Shown here piece by piece: positions 13,808 to 21,755 of a stretch of 28,140 nt of DNA (its first letter is position 1; each line of letters opens with the position of its first letter). Below the pieces are notes generated by a model. That model saw only the letters and a program-made list of their open reading frames with translations. It was not told the origin of the DNA and ran no database searches. The DNA comes from Solobacterium sp. UBA3691 (GTDB lineage Bacteria > Bacillota_I > Bacilli_A > Erysipelotrichales > Erysipelotrichaceae). The DNA lies in NCBI GenBank assembly GCA_002372175.1, contig DFIS01000071.1, positions 1 to 28,140 of the forward strand. The letters run 5' to 3'. Position numbers and translations under genes: made by a program.

Positions 13808-15215
13808 CCGCGAGATTCTTCAGCCACCGTTCGCGTTTCAGCCTGATCAGTAACAGGATACCGCGTACATTCAGTTCAAGAGCCATGGCGATCCAGGCAC
13901 CGTGCAGACCCATGGTGCGGGTCAGAAGCCATGCCAGCGTAATGCGTACGCCCCAGATGCTGATGAGGTTCAGCACAGCCGGCACAAGTGTATCACCGGC
14001 CCCGCGCAGAGCACCGGTTGCGACGATACTGGCCCCGTATAATGTCTCCGCAAACATCTCGATACGCAGCACACTGACGCCAAGATCCTGTACTTCCTTG
14101 ACAGGAGTCAGGAAGCGGAAGACCAGCGGGCAGGCAAAGTACATGATCACCGCCATAGCCGTCATGATTGCCATGCCGAAGTATGTCGTCAGCCAGGCAA
14201 AGCTTCTGGCCAGATCTTTTCTTTCGGCACCGATACTCTGGCCAACCAGTGTCGTAGCGGCAGAGCCTGTACCGTAACCCGGCATGTAGCAGATCGATTC
14301 CGCCGTGACCGCAAACGAGTTGGCAGCGATCGCCACCGTGCCAAGAGGTGCGATGATGCGTGTCTGGACGATCTGGGCAAGACTGACCGCACTCTGTTCC
14401 AGTAACATCGGCAGGCCGATCCGCACCGCTTCACTGACAACTTCGATCTGCGGCAGGAAACTGCCCTTCTCCTTGTTTATGGCCAGTACCGGTGAACGGA
14501 ACAGGCAGCTGATGACCGCAAATACCGCAGCTACGGCAATTGACAGCGATGTGCCAAGCTGAGCCCCGATCACGCCAAGACCGGCACCGTAGCACGTAAA
14601 TGATGCACCGAATACCGTAACGGTCCTGGTCGGATAGATCAGGATGAAATTGAAGATCACGTCAAGAATACACTGCATGGCTGCCAGGATACTCGGTGTC
14701 TTCATATTGCCCGAGCACTGCAGCATGCTCTGCATCAGCGAGTTCAGTTCCCTGACCGGCAGAAACATGCAGAAGATCATGAAGTACATGCCGGCATCAT
14801 GCCACAGTGACTGTTCAGCCCCAAGCCAGCGCGGAAGACTCCTGCCTGCCAGGGTGCCGAGAACAGCGATCACCAGCGAGAAACACAGCGCAATAAACAG
14901 TGCCTGCCGCAGGACAGATCTTGCCTTCTCATACTTTCTGGCCCCGATCGCATGGGCTACCTGTACGGAAAAGCCCGCTGAACTGGACCAGATGAAACTG
15001 CCCATGAACCACGTGCTTGATGCCACAAGACCGATCGCAGCCGAAGCCTTGGCACCAAGTGAACCGACCATGGCCGCATCGATATACTGCATCATGATCT
15101 CGGTGATCTGTGCCAGCATACCCGGAAGAGACAGCCGGAAAATGACCCCCAGACGTTCTCTGTTGGTCGAATGCGGTTTCTCCAGGATCCTGCTTAATGC
15201 TGTACTTTCACTCAT
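13782..15215 (-). CDS. MATE-family efflux transporter (inserted between nusG and rplK)
   Basis: A multidrug/toxin extrusion (MATE) protein, about 477 residues with some twelve membrane helices in two homologous halves. MATE-like features are LSLPGMLAQITEIMMQYIDA (first helix) and, in the second half, RIGLPMLLEQSAVSLAQIV and TTLVGQSIGAERKDLA. Such pumps exchange cationic compounds for Na+ or H+; the substrate cannot be read from sequence. The start is uncertain: ATG 15215 has a GGGA just upstream, while a GTG at 15224 has no ribosome binding site. It sits between nusG and rplK, where other Bacillota have no gene, and follows a hairpin after nusG. Its last codons carry the rplK promoter. Confidence 0.9.
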   Translation of the reverse strand: MSESTALSRILEKPHSTNRERLGVIFRLSLPGMLAQITEIMMQYIDAAMVGSLGAKASAAIGLVASSTWFMGSFIWSSSAGFSVQVAHAIGARKYEKARSVLRQALFIALCFSLVIAVLGTLAGRSLPRWLGAEQSLWHDAGMYFMIFCMFLPVRELNSLMQSMLQCSGNMKTPSILAAMQCILDVIFNFILIYPTRTVTVFGASFTCYGAGLGVIGAQLGTSLSIAVAAVFAVISCLFRSPVLAINKEKGSFLPQIEVVSEAVRIGLPMLLEQSAVSLAQIVQTRIIAPLGTVAIAANSFAVTAESICYMPGYGTGSAATTLVGQSIGAERKDLARSFAWLTTYFGMAIMTAMAVIMYFACPLVFRFLTPVKEVQDLGVSVLRIEMFAETLYGASIVATGALRGAGDTLVPAVLNLISIWGVRITLAWLLTRTMGLHGAWIAMALELNVRGILLLIRLKRERWLKNLAVDEQPVTE

Positions 15216-15225
15216 ACTTCCCACT

Positions 15226-15249
15226 AATTGAAAGGCTGCCTTGGCAGCC
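15226..15249 (-). terminator. Terminator-like hairpin after nusG
   Basis: Minus strand: GGCTGCC/GGCAGCC inverted repeat followed by TTTCAATT, six bases after the nusG stop. The stem is strong and the T tract short, so it probably gives partial termination before the MATE gene. Confidence 0.65.
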
Positions 15250-15254
15250 TGTCG

Positions 15255-15842
15255 TTAATCTGTTACTTTCTGCAGATCGTTGTAGTTGATATCTGTCGGT
15301 GTTTCACGTCCGAACAGTAAGGTCATAACACTGGCGATCTGTGTCTGATCATTCATCGAACTGATGCGTCCTTCCATACCGCTGAACGGTCCGTTCAGGA
15401 TACGTACGGTATCGCCCACAGCGAAGTCCACAACGACCTTCTTGTCGCTCTGACCCATTCTCCGCAGGATCGATTCCATCTCATCCGGAGATACCGGGAA
15501 AGGCTTGGCACCGCCGCCGGAAGAACCGATAAATCCGGTAACACCCGGTGTATTACGCACAACATACCATGCCTCATCGGTCATCCGCATCTCTACGAAT
15601 ACATAACCCGGAAACATGTTCTTCATCTTTTCGACCTGTTTGCCGTTCTTGATCTCGATCTCAGGTTCTTCCGCAACCAGAACTCTGAACAGATAATCCT
15701 GGATACCCATGGATTCAACACGGCGTTCCAGATTCTCTTTTACTCTGTTCTCATGACCGGCATATGTATTGACGACATACCATCTCTTCTGATGTTCATC
15801 ATCAAGAATATCATTTACTGCCTGTTCTCTGTTTTCACTCAT
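15255..15842 (-). CDS. nusG: Transcription termination/antitermination factor NusG
   Basis: NusG binds the beta' clamp helices and modulates pausing and termination. It is 195 residues: an NGN domain (KRWYVVNTYAGHENRVKENL ... NMFPGYVFVEM, RNTPGVTGFIG) and a C-terminal KOW domain (FAVGDTVRILNGPFSGMEG). The ATG lies five bases after the secE stop, so it is co-transcribed with rpmG and secE as in other Bacillota. Confidence 0.98.
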   Translation of the reverse strand: MSENREQAVNDILDDEHQKRWYVVNTYAGHENRVKENLERRVESMGIQDYLFRVLVAEEPEIEIKNGKQVEKMKNMFPGYVFVEMRMTDEAWYVVRNTPGVTGFIGSSGGGAKPFPVSPDEMESILRRMGQSDKKVVVDFAVGDTVRILNGPFSGMEGRISSMNDQTQIASVMTLLFGRETPTDINYNDLQKVTD

Positions 15843-15846
15843 GTAC

Positions 15847-16032
15847 TTATACTCCTATGCCGATAAATCTGAGCAGATATGCGACAGCGAAATCGCACAG
15901 CACAAAGAATAAAGCAAAGAAAGCTGTAAAGATCAGCACTTCTGCAGTATTTGTCGAAATATCTCTCCACTTCGGCCAGCGAACACGCTTTGCTTCCTTC
16001 TGGATGCCGCTCCAGCTAAATGTCTTATCCAT
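15847..16032 (-). CDS. secE: Preprotein translocase subunit SecE
   Basis: A 61-residue single-span SecE, the small essential clamp of the SecYEG channel. It has the conserved amphipathic segment (EAKRVRWPKWRDI) followed by one transmembrane helix (VLIFTAFFALFFVLCDFAVAY). A GGAGG site overlaps the end of rpmG. Its length and place between rpmG and nusG are those of Gram-positive SecE. Confidence 0.96.
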   Translation of the reverse strand: MDKTFSWSGIQKEAKRVRWPKWRDISTNTAEVLIFTAFFALFFVLCDFAVAYLLRFIGIGV

Positions 16033-16042
16033 GAAAGACCTC

Positions 16043-16195
16043 CTATTTCGTTTCTTTGTGAAGTGTCTTCTTATTGCACTTCGGACAGAACTTATTCAAT
16101 TCCAGGCGCTTTGTACTTGTTTTTCTGCGGGTCGTGGTATAGTTCCTTGACAGACATTCCGTACAGGCCAAGATCACTTTATCATCCTTCGCCAT
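16043..16195 (-). CDS. rpmG: 50S ribosomal protein L33 (zinc-binding type)
   Basis: A short gene of 50 residues: MAKDDKVILACTECLSRNY..., ending KFCPKCNKKTLHKETK. It has two Cys pairs (CTEC at 11-14 and CPKC at 37-40), so it is the zinc-ribbon (C+) form. AAGGAG precedes the ATG and the stop codon overlaps the ribosome binding site of secE. First gene of the rpmG-secE-nusG unit. Confidence 0.96.
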   Translation of the reverse strand: MAKDDKVILACTECLSRNYTTTRRKTSTKRLELNKFCPKCNKKTLHKETK

Positions 16196-16222
16196 AACAA
16201 AAAACTCCTTAATTGCTTTCTT

Positions 16223-16252
16223 ACTTTATCATAGACTTTATGACTGCGTCAA
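16223..16252 (-). promoter_or_regulatory. Sigma-70-type promoter of rpmG-secE-nusG
   Basis: Minus strand TTGACG (16247-16252), 18-base spacer, TAAAGT (16223-16228), about 28 bases upstream of the rpmG ATG. The spacing is one base longer than ideal and the -10 matches four of six positions. Confidence 0.6.
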
Positions 16253-16285
16253 TGAAGCAGTTTCTCTGATATGAAGAGAGATATA

Positions 16286-17257
16286 CTATTTTATCTTCTC
16301 GGGATTATAGGACACCCAGGCATCTCCGTAGTGCTGTCTGGCCAGGATATGACCATGCAGATTGAAGGTCTCAGCATCTGCTCCCAGAGAATTATCCATG
16401 ATCCTGTGCAGTACTTTCGGCAGATCCAGTGCTCTTTCCGCCTTACTGTCGGTATAGCCATGACCGCAGAAATACCAGTCATACTCGCCGACTCTGGCCG
16501 TGATCTCCTCGACTTTCTTTGTAAAGTAACGAATGTCCAGGACTTCCGGATGTTTCGTGCCGGGACGGGCACCGGTCAGTACCGTACCGACACCGCATTC
16601 TCTTCCTTCATAGATCGAATCACCGGTAAACAGATATCTGTTCTTCTTATCGAGGAAACAGCACAGACCCTGCGCATGACCGCCGACATGCAGGACTTCC
16701 AGTTCATGATCACCGCCGAGCGAGATCGTCTCATGATCTTTCAGACCAATTGCTCTGAAACGGTGAAACGGCATGACATCTTCATCCTGCCAGTACTTCC
16801 TCGTGCCTTCCTTGCCCTCCATGAAGTTATGCAGGCCGCTTTCCATCTCTTCATCCGACATGCTGTTCAGAGCTTCTGCACAGTATTCATGGCAGTAGAT
16901 CTCATCCCACTGCACACTGCCGCCGTAGTGGTCACCATGCTCATGCGTAACCGCCGTGATCACCGGCTTGCCCGTTAACATTTCGCCAAGTCCGCGCAGA
17001 TCACCGATGCCAAAACCGTTATCGATAAAGACTGCTTTCTCCGGACCTTCAAGCAGATAAGCCCAGTTATCTGCCATCACATGTGTACACGGCACAAACA
17101 TCGCCCAGAGATTCTCTCTCAGCTGAAATACCCCGACATAGGGATCAATATCATATACCTGCATACCGTACACACCCCTGAGTTTCTCAAGGTGTTTTAA
17201 CAGTACATCATCACACGGTTCAAGCTGTTTCGGCCAATTGTGTAAACCCTTCTGCAT
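16286..17257 (-). CDS. Metallo-beta-lactamase-fold hydrolase
   Basis: A 323-residue cytoplasmic protein of the metallo-beta-lactamase superfamily (dinuclear metal hydrolases). The metal-binding motifs are complete: THEHGDHYGG (HxHxDH, ~104-110), HVGGHAQGLCC, LFTGDSIYEGRE and a late CGHGYTDSK. There is no signal peptide. ATG 17257 is chosen because GAGGAGG lies 5 bases upstream; the frame continues nine codons further without a site. The substrate is unknown; the glyoxalase II/lactonase group is possible. It follows a MATE gene but a terminator separates them. Confidence 0.9.
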   Translation of the reverse strand: MQKGLHNWPKQLEPCDDVLLKHLEKLRGVYGMQVYDIDPYVGVFQLRENLWAMFVPCTHVMADNWAYLLEGPEKAVFIDNGFGIGDLRGLGEMLTGKPVITAVTHEHGDHYGGSVQWDEIYCHEYCAEALNSMSDEEMESGLHNFMEGKEGTRKYWQDEDVMPFHRFRAIGLKDHETISLGGDHELEVLHVGGHAQGLCCFLDKKNRYLFTGDSIYEGRECGVGTVLTGARPGTKHPEVLDIRYFTKKVEEITARVGEYDWYFCGHGYTDSKAERALDLPKVLHRIMDNSLGADAETFNLHGHILARQHYGDAWVSYNPEKIK

Positions 17258-17297
17258 AGCTGCCTCCTCTGTTGCAATATACAACTATTATAATAAA

Positions 17298-17330
17298 TGA
17301 AAAGGATGCAGAACGCAATGTCTGCACCCT
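17298..17330 (-). terminator. Intrinsic terminator after the second MATE gene
   Basis: Minus strand: GGGTGCAGA and TCTGCATCC pair over 9 bp (one G-U) with an 8-base loop, followed by TTTTCATTT. It lies 15 bases after the MATE stop and before TATAAT at about 17288-17293, which may be the -10 of the hydrolase gene. Confidence 0.82.
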
Positions 17331-17344
17331 CACTTATTGGATCA

Positions 17345-18823
17345 TTATACCTGCATCTTCTTCCATTTGCCCTGGTTGTAGATGGCAATGACCAGCGCAG
17401 ATCTTGCGACCTGGTCAAAGGCAACCGCTGTCCAGGCACCGAGCAGTCCCCACTTCAGGACGTTGATCGCAATATGACCGACGACCGGACGCATGATCAG
17501 GACACCGACCAGCGTGATCACAGCCGTAGCTCTTGTTGCACCGGCACCGCGCAGGGAACCGGACAGGATGAACTGCGGGATCTGTGCAGGCTGCAGGATA
17601 CCGACGATCCACATGACCGGGATCGAAGCCGCAATAACAGCCGGTGTATCACTGTAGAGACCGACGATATATTTACCCCAGAAGGCAAAGAACAGACCGA
17701 GAACGACCGACATCGCAAGACCGATGCGCATACACCTTGTGGAATAATGCTCGGCCATATCCGGACGTTTCTTGCCAAGACTCTGACCGACCAGTGTTGT
17801 CGAGGATACCGCAAGACCCATACCCAGCATGAAGGACAGAGACTGTACATTCATGCAGATCTGATGTGTAGCGTAGTATGGCTGACCCAGGGAAGCGACC
17901 TGTCTTGAGAACAGGATGATACCGACACGCATGATCGCCTGTTCGATCAGCGAAGGAATACCAACCTTGACAATACGGCTGATCGCATGCATATCCGGTG
18001 TAAAGCCTCTGAAGAAGTCCAGAACACTGAACTTGAAATAATGCTTACCGGTACTGATGACCCGCAGAGCGATGATCAAAGCCACGATCTGACCGATAAC
18101 GGTAGCGATCGAAGCACCGGCTACACCCAGGGCCGGGAAGCCGAAGTGGCCGTTGATCAGCAGGTAGTTGCCGACGATATTGACCAGATTGGCAGTGATA
18201 TTGTAGATCATCGGTGAACGGGAGTTGCCGACACCGCGCAGGGCTGCTGTGATCGTACCCGCAAGACCCATCGTAATAAAGCCTATCATCTGGATCTGCA
18301 TGTATGTCGTACCCATATCCACGATATCTTCGCTCAGAGCACCAGTCGCCATGAAACGGATCAGCGGACGGGCAAAGATATAGCCGACAAATGACGCAAA
18401 CACACATACCCAGAAGCCCATGAACAGACCCTGCATCATCGTCTTGTTGGCTGTCTCGTGCTGCTGGGCTCCTCTGTCACGTGCTACGGCTGCCGTCACA
18501 CCGACGTTCAGAGCGATCATCAGAGAAATAAAGATAAACTTCGGCTGGTTGGCCAGACTGACTGCAGAGATCGCATCATCACCGTTGACCATGGCGCCAA
18601 CCATGATCATGTCTGCCATACCGACCAGACTGGTAAGAAGCTGTTCAAGCAGAGAGGGCCAGGCGATCCTCATAATATCCTTGTACAGTACTGTACTCTC
18701 ACAGCCCTCGGGAAGCTGCCGTCTTTCCTTCCGGCTCTTCTTCTCTTCTTCTGCGAGGAATTCTTCCGTACCCCACGGAACTTCATCGAGGTACGTTCTG
18801 ATCATTTTTCTCTCTTCTGCCAT
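17345..18823 (-). CDS. MATE-family efflux transporter
   Basis: A 492-residue MATE transporter with a ~45-residue charged cytoplasmic N-terminal extension (EEKKSRKERRQLPEGC) before the first helix. Family-typical segments include LLEQLLTSLVGMADMIMVG, ALRGVGNSRSPMIYN, KVGIPSLIEQAIMRVG, STTLVGQSLGKKRPDMA and GSLRGAGATRATA. It is clearly a different subfamily from the pump after nusG, so not a recent duplicate. ATG 18823 has GAGAGGAG upstream. The substrate is unknown. A stable hairpin lies in its leader. Confidence 0.93.
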   Translation of the reverse strand: MAEERKMIRTYLDEVPWGTEEFLAEEEKKSRKERRQLPEGCESTVLYKDIMRIAWPSLLEQLLTSLVGMADMIMVGAMVNGDDAISAVSLANQPKFIFISLMIALNVGVTAAVARDRGAQQHETANKTMMQGLFMGFWVCVFASFVGYIFARPLIRFMATGALSEDIVDMGTTYMQIQMIGFITMGLAGTITAALRGVGNSRSPMIYNITANLVNIVGNYLLINGHFGFPALGVAGASIATVIGQIVALIIALRVISTGKHYFKFSVLDFFRGFTPDMHAISRIVKVGIPSLIEQAIMRVGIILFSRQVASLGQPYYATHQICMNVQSLSFMLGMGLAVSSTTLVGQSLGKKRPDMAEHYSTRCMRIGLAMSVVLGLFFAFWGKYIVGLYSDTPAVIAASIPVMWIVGILQPAQIPQFILSGSLRGAGATRATAVITLVGVLIMRPVVGHIAINVLKWGLLGAWTAVAFDQVARSALVIAIYNQGKWKKMQV

Positions 18824-18849
18824 CCCTGTCTCCTCTCTTCAGTCAAACA

Positions 18850-18873
18850 GATGATGCCGTTTCCGGCATCATC
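18850..18873 (-). other. Stable GAAA-tetraloop hairpin in the leader of the second MATE gene
   Basis: Minus strand: GATGATGCCG, loop GAAA, CGGCATCATC, a perfect 10-bp stem, followed by TGTTTGAC. It lies about 27 bases before the start codon, between the possible promoter and the ribosome binding site. The T tract is poor. It may be an attenuator or mRNA-stabilising structure. Confidence 0.55.
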
Positions 18874-18908
18874 CAACTGTTGCATTTGTATACTGAAATA
18901 CCGCAGGT

Positions 18909-18937
18909 ATTTTAGCATAGGCTTTTATTTATTGAAA
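18909..18937 (-). promoter_or_regulatory. Possible promoter of the second MATE gene
   Basis: Minus strand TAAAAT (18909-18914), five of six matches to the -10 consensus, with TTTCAA (18932-18937) 17 bases upstream, a poor -35. It is placed sensibly between the broken upstream gene and the leader hairpin. Confidence 0.35.
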
Positions 18938-18942
18938 GATAC

Positions 18943-19656
18943 TTATGGAATAATGTGTTCTTCACCATCTTCCCACATCTTCGGCGGAACATTCGGGGTA
19001 ACGATCGGATCCTTGCTGAGTCTGCTGTTGGAGGGCTCCGTACCATAGATGATCATCGTTACACTGCGGGAAGGGTCGATATGCGAAGGCTTGGTCTCGA
19101 TCACAGCTTCACCGCGCAGATATGTCCTGTATGCCTCGATCAGGTTGCGGACAACAGCGATCGGTTCACTCATCGAGCTGAACGTACCGCCGTAGGCCGT
19201 ATGTCCGTTAAAGATACGGTCATAGGTCTTGCCGTAACCCTCCAGGAAATGCTGGATATAGCGGATATGCGTGCTTGCCGCATGGAATCTGGAACCGTTA
19301 TTGTGGTTGACCGCATCACCGGTAAAGGCTATCCGTGTCATATCATCAATAAAGATCAGATGTCCCTTTGTATGACCGGGCAGGAAGACCGTACTGACCT
19401 TTCTGTCCCCGAGATCAAAGACATATCCCTCATCGATAAAGACAAGCTCCGTATCCTTGTCCCCCTGTACGATATCCTTGTCCAGGATCTCCCAGGCATC
19501 CCAGTAGCCGACATGCTGACGGGCGATCTTGAACTTGTAGTTATCCGACGTAACAGGTCCCACACAGCGGGCAAAGTTTGCCCCTACCTGATTGTCTCTC
19601 AGCAGTTCGCTGTATTTCTTTCTGTCCTCGGTGGGAATCGTTTCACCGTCGCACCA
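18943..19656 (-). pseudogene. C-terminal fragment of a metallo-beta-lactamase-fold protein
   Basis: The frame is open from 19656 to the stop at 18943. It encodes the second half of a metallo-beta-lactamase-fold hydrolase: STVFLPGHTKGHLIFIDD, RIAFTGDAVNHNNGS and FNGHTAYGG, the usual third to fifth metal-ligand regions. The first-half HxHxDH motif is absent. No start codon with a ribosome binding site is present; a GTG at 19563 is a poor candidate. The frame begins inside the preceding ceramidase-like ORF, out of phase with it. I read it as the remnant of a separate gene whose 5' half was lost. It could also be the shifted C-terminal part of a fusion protein. Confidence 0.7.
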
Positions 19657-20327
19657 TCATCCTTGTAGTAGCCCTCGACAAAGTCACTGACAAACCCCGG
19701 CACATCTCCGGCGATCATCATCGTCTCTCCGGCTTCATCCTTCTTCAGATAGCAGGCAGTACCGTGCATGCCATAGTTCATCAGTACAGCAATGACCTTG
19801 CCCTCAAGATCGGTGAACTTCAGGATCGCCAGCGTCTTGTCACTGGGTTCCTCAAAGTCACGGCCCTGGAACCAGACACCGTCAATGCCCTGCTGATCAC
19901 GGCAGACATTGATATAGCTCTTACCGGAAGTATATGCCCACTTTGCTTCACGCTTATTCGCCATAGCTTCATCAATGGATGCCATCGCCTGCTCATAGAT
20001 GAACTCATCGTAAGCATCTGTCTTCTCGGTAGCCGGCATTCCCGGCATCATCATACTTGTGGAGAAAGCCGCCTCGTGCGTATGTGTTGCCCCGAAGCAG
20101 ACATACTCAGGATCGATCCCGTACTTCTCTTTTACGGCTGCGCGGATCCGTTTCGTACTGACGGCACTGGGCAGTTCAAAGGTCGTGAAAAGAACCTGCT
20201 TACCCTGGCTTTCAACTGCGATCGTCCTGACAAATACATCTCTGTAGATCTTTCCGTACTCATCATGAAAACCCATCGGCAAAAGATGCGCCGGGGCTAT
20301 CGTTCTCTTAGAAGCACCAACTTTCAT
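19599..20327 (-). pseudogene. Truncated neutral-ceramidase-like hydrolase (N-terminal half)
   Basis: The ORF begins at ATG 20327 with AAGGAG upstream. It encodes 242 residues resembling the N-terminal catalytic domain of neutral/alkaline ceramidase-like proteins: MKVGASKRTIAPAHLLPMGF, then FGATHTHEAAF, VLMNYGMHGTACY and MIAGDVPGFVSDFVEGYYK. Members of that family normally continue well beyond this point. Here the last dozen residues (from about KRFPPRTERN) look out of frame and end at a stop. The downstream frame encodes metallo-beta-lactamase sequence. So the gene lacks its C-terminal half, apparently by a deletion joining two neighbouring genes. A short stable product is possible but unlikely to be active. 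Confidence 0.72.
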
Positions 20328-20357
20328 CGAATTATTTCTCCTTTTTGCTTTAATCCC

Positions 20358-20462
20358 ACTATAGCACAGGGCCCGCGTAACGATTCTTCACGGGTTTATC
20401 ACAATTCCTGACTCAGTTCTGCAGAATCTGCATAAATAAACTATTTAATTCTAAAGTATAAT
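20358..20462. promoter_or_regulatory. Divergent promoter region between the broken hydrolase and the Mo locus
   Basis: Plus strand: a perfect TATAAT at 20457-20462, 25 bases before the flavoprotein ATG, without a recognisable -35. A perfect palindrome TTCTGCAGAA lies at 20417-20426, where an activator or repressor could bind. Minus strand: TATAGT at 20358-20363 upstream of the ceramidase-like ORF, again with a poor -35. The weak -35s hint at activator-dependent transcription, but no known operator (FNR, Rex) is clear. Confidence 0.45.
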
Positions 20463-20486
20463 GAATTCAGAATAAGGAGAATTCAC

Positions 20487-21755
20487 ATGACACGATATGC
20501 CATTATCGGTTTTGGCTGTGCCGGCTACTGTGCGGCCAGAACGATCAGGGAGAATGATCCCGACGGGGTGATCAGTGTATACAGCGAACATGGATATGCA
20601 CCGTATAATCCGATGCTTACGACATATTACACCGCCGGAAAGATTCCCTTTGAAGGTCTTTTCCCCTTTGGTGATCTGCAAAAGATCACAGAGGATCTGA
20701 AACTGGATATGCATGCCAGCCGTACAGTCTCAAGGATATCCGCAAAGGATAAGGAGATCATCCTCACAGACGGTGAGCATGTACCATTTGACAAGCTGCT
20801 GATTGCGTCCGGAGCCCGTGCTTTTGCGCCGAGGTTTGAAGGTCTTGACCCTGCTGAAGCCTTTTATATGCGTACGGCAGATGATGCCATCAAACTGAAG
20901 GAAGCTCTGGACCATCACACATACCGCAGTGCCCTTGTCGTCGGCGCCTCCATGGTCGGCATCAAGGTTGTGGAGCTGCTGAACAACCGCGGCATACATA
21001 CCGTGCTGGCAGACATGGCACCCCGTATCTTCCCGCTTGCTGCATACCCTGATGTCTCAAAGGAGATCGAAGACAGGATCACCCGCAAAGGTATTGAACT
21101 GGCACTGGGCAGTGCAATGCAGAAAGCGGAGAAGACTTCTGAGGGCTGGGCATGTCACATGTCCGACGGGAAGGTACTGAACTGCGATCTGATCGTTCTC
21201 TGTATCGGCACAAGAGCCAATACACAGTTTGTCGATCCCGAAGAGATCAAGGTGAACAGAGCGATCGTCGTTGACGAAAACATGTGCACTTCCTGCCCGG
21301 ATATCTTTGCGGCCGGTGACTGCTGCGAAGGAACGGAGCTGCAGAGTCAGAACACGATGATCATCGGTCTCTGGGCCAATGCGGCACACCAGGGAACGAC
21401 CGCCGGGGCCAACATGTCCGGCAAACCTGCATCCTTTAACGGCAACTTCCTGCATAACATTACACACTTCATGGATATGGACTTCATCGGTTTCGGTGAC
21501 AACCGCATTACCGGTGAGGTGCTGACTTCCGGCAATATCCATGATGGTCTGTATGTTGAAGCAGTCATGAAGGACGGACACCTGGCGGGTGTAAACATTC
21601 TGGACAACTACCGCATCAGCGGGGCGATCAAGAACTATCTGTACCGGATCATGGAAAACAAAACCGCAGACATCTCACCGATGCAGAGAGGCATCCTGAT
21701 CAAGGAAGGACTGCGGCCGTCATTTATCGAGAAACTGGAGGGCATTGTCAGATGA
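20487..21755 (+). CDS. NAD(P)/FAD-dependent oxidoreductase (NirB/rubredoxin-reductase type)
   Basis: A 422-residue pyridine-nucleotide-disulfide-oxidoreductase-fold flavoprotein. FAD-binding motif RYAIIGFGCAGYCAAR at the start, NAD(P)-binding VVGASMVGIKVVELL at ~153, and second FAD motif DIFAAGDC at ~275. The region after the first strand reads YAPYNPMLTTYY. As in NirB and rubredoxin-reductase relatives, there is no redox-active Cys of NADH oxidase or CoA-disulfide reductase. It should pass electrons from NAD(P)H to the iron-sulfur partner. AAGGAG precedes the ATG, and its stop overlaps the next start (ATGA), indicating translational coupling with the Mo enzyme. Confidence 0.9.
   Translation: MTRYAIIGFGCAGYCAARTIRENDPDGVISVYSEHGYAPYNPMLTTYYTAGKIPFEGLFPFGDLQKITEDLKLDMHASRTVSRISAKDKEIILTDGEHVPFDKLLIASGARAFAPRFEGLDPAEAFYMRTADDAIKLKEALDHHTYRSALVVGASMVGIKVVELLNNRGIHTVLADMAPRIFPLAAYPDVSKEIEDRITRKGIELALGSAMQKAEKTSEGWACHMSDGKVLNCDLIVLCIGTRANTQFVDPEEIKVNRAIVVDENMCTSCPDIFAAGDCCEGTELQSQNTMIIGLWANAAHQGTTAGANMSGKPASFNGNFLHNITHFMDMDFIGFGDNRITGEVLTSGNIHDGLYVEAVMKDGHLAGVNILDNYRISGAIKNYLYRIMENKTADISPMQRGILIKEGLRPSFIEKLEGIVR

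Noticed and set aside
19578..20411. 277-residue plus-strand ORF opposite the ceramidase-like gene
   Set aside because: The minus strand shows clear ceramidase-like motifs and a good ribosome binding site; the plus frame has neither.
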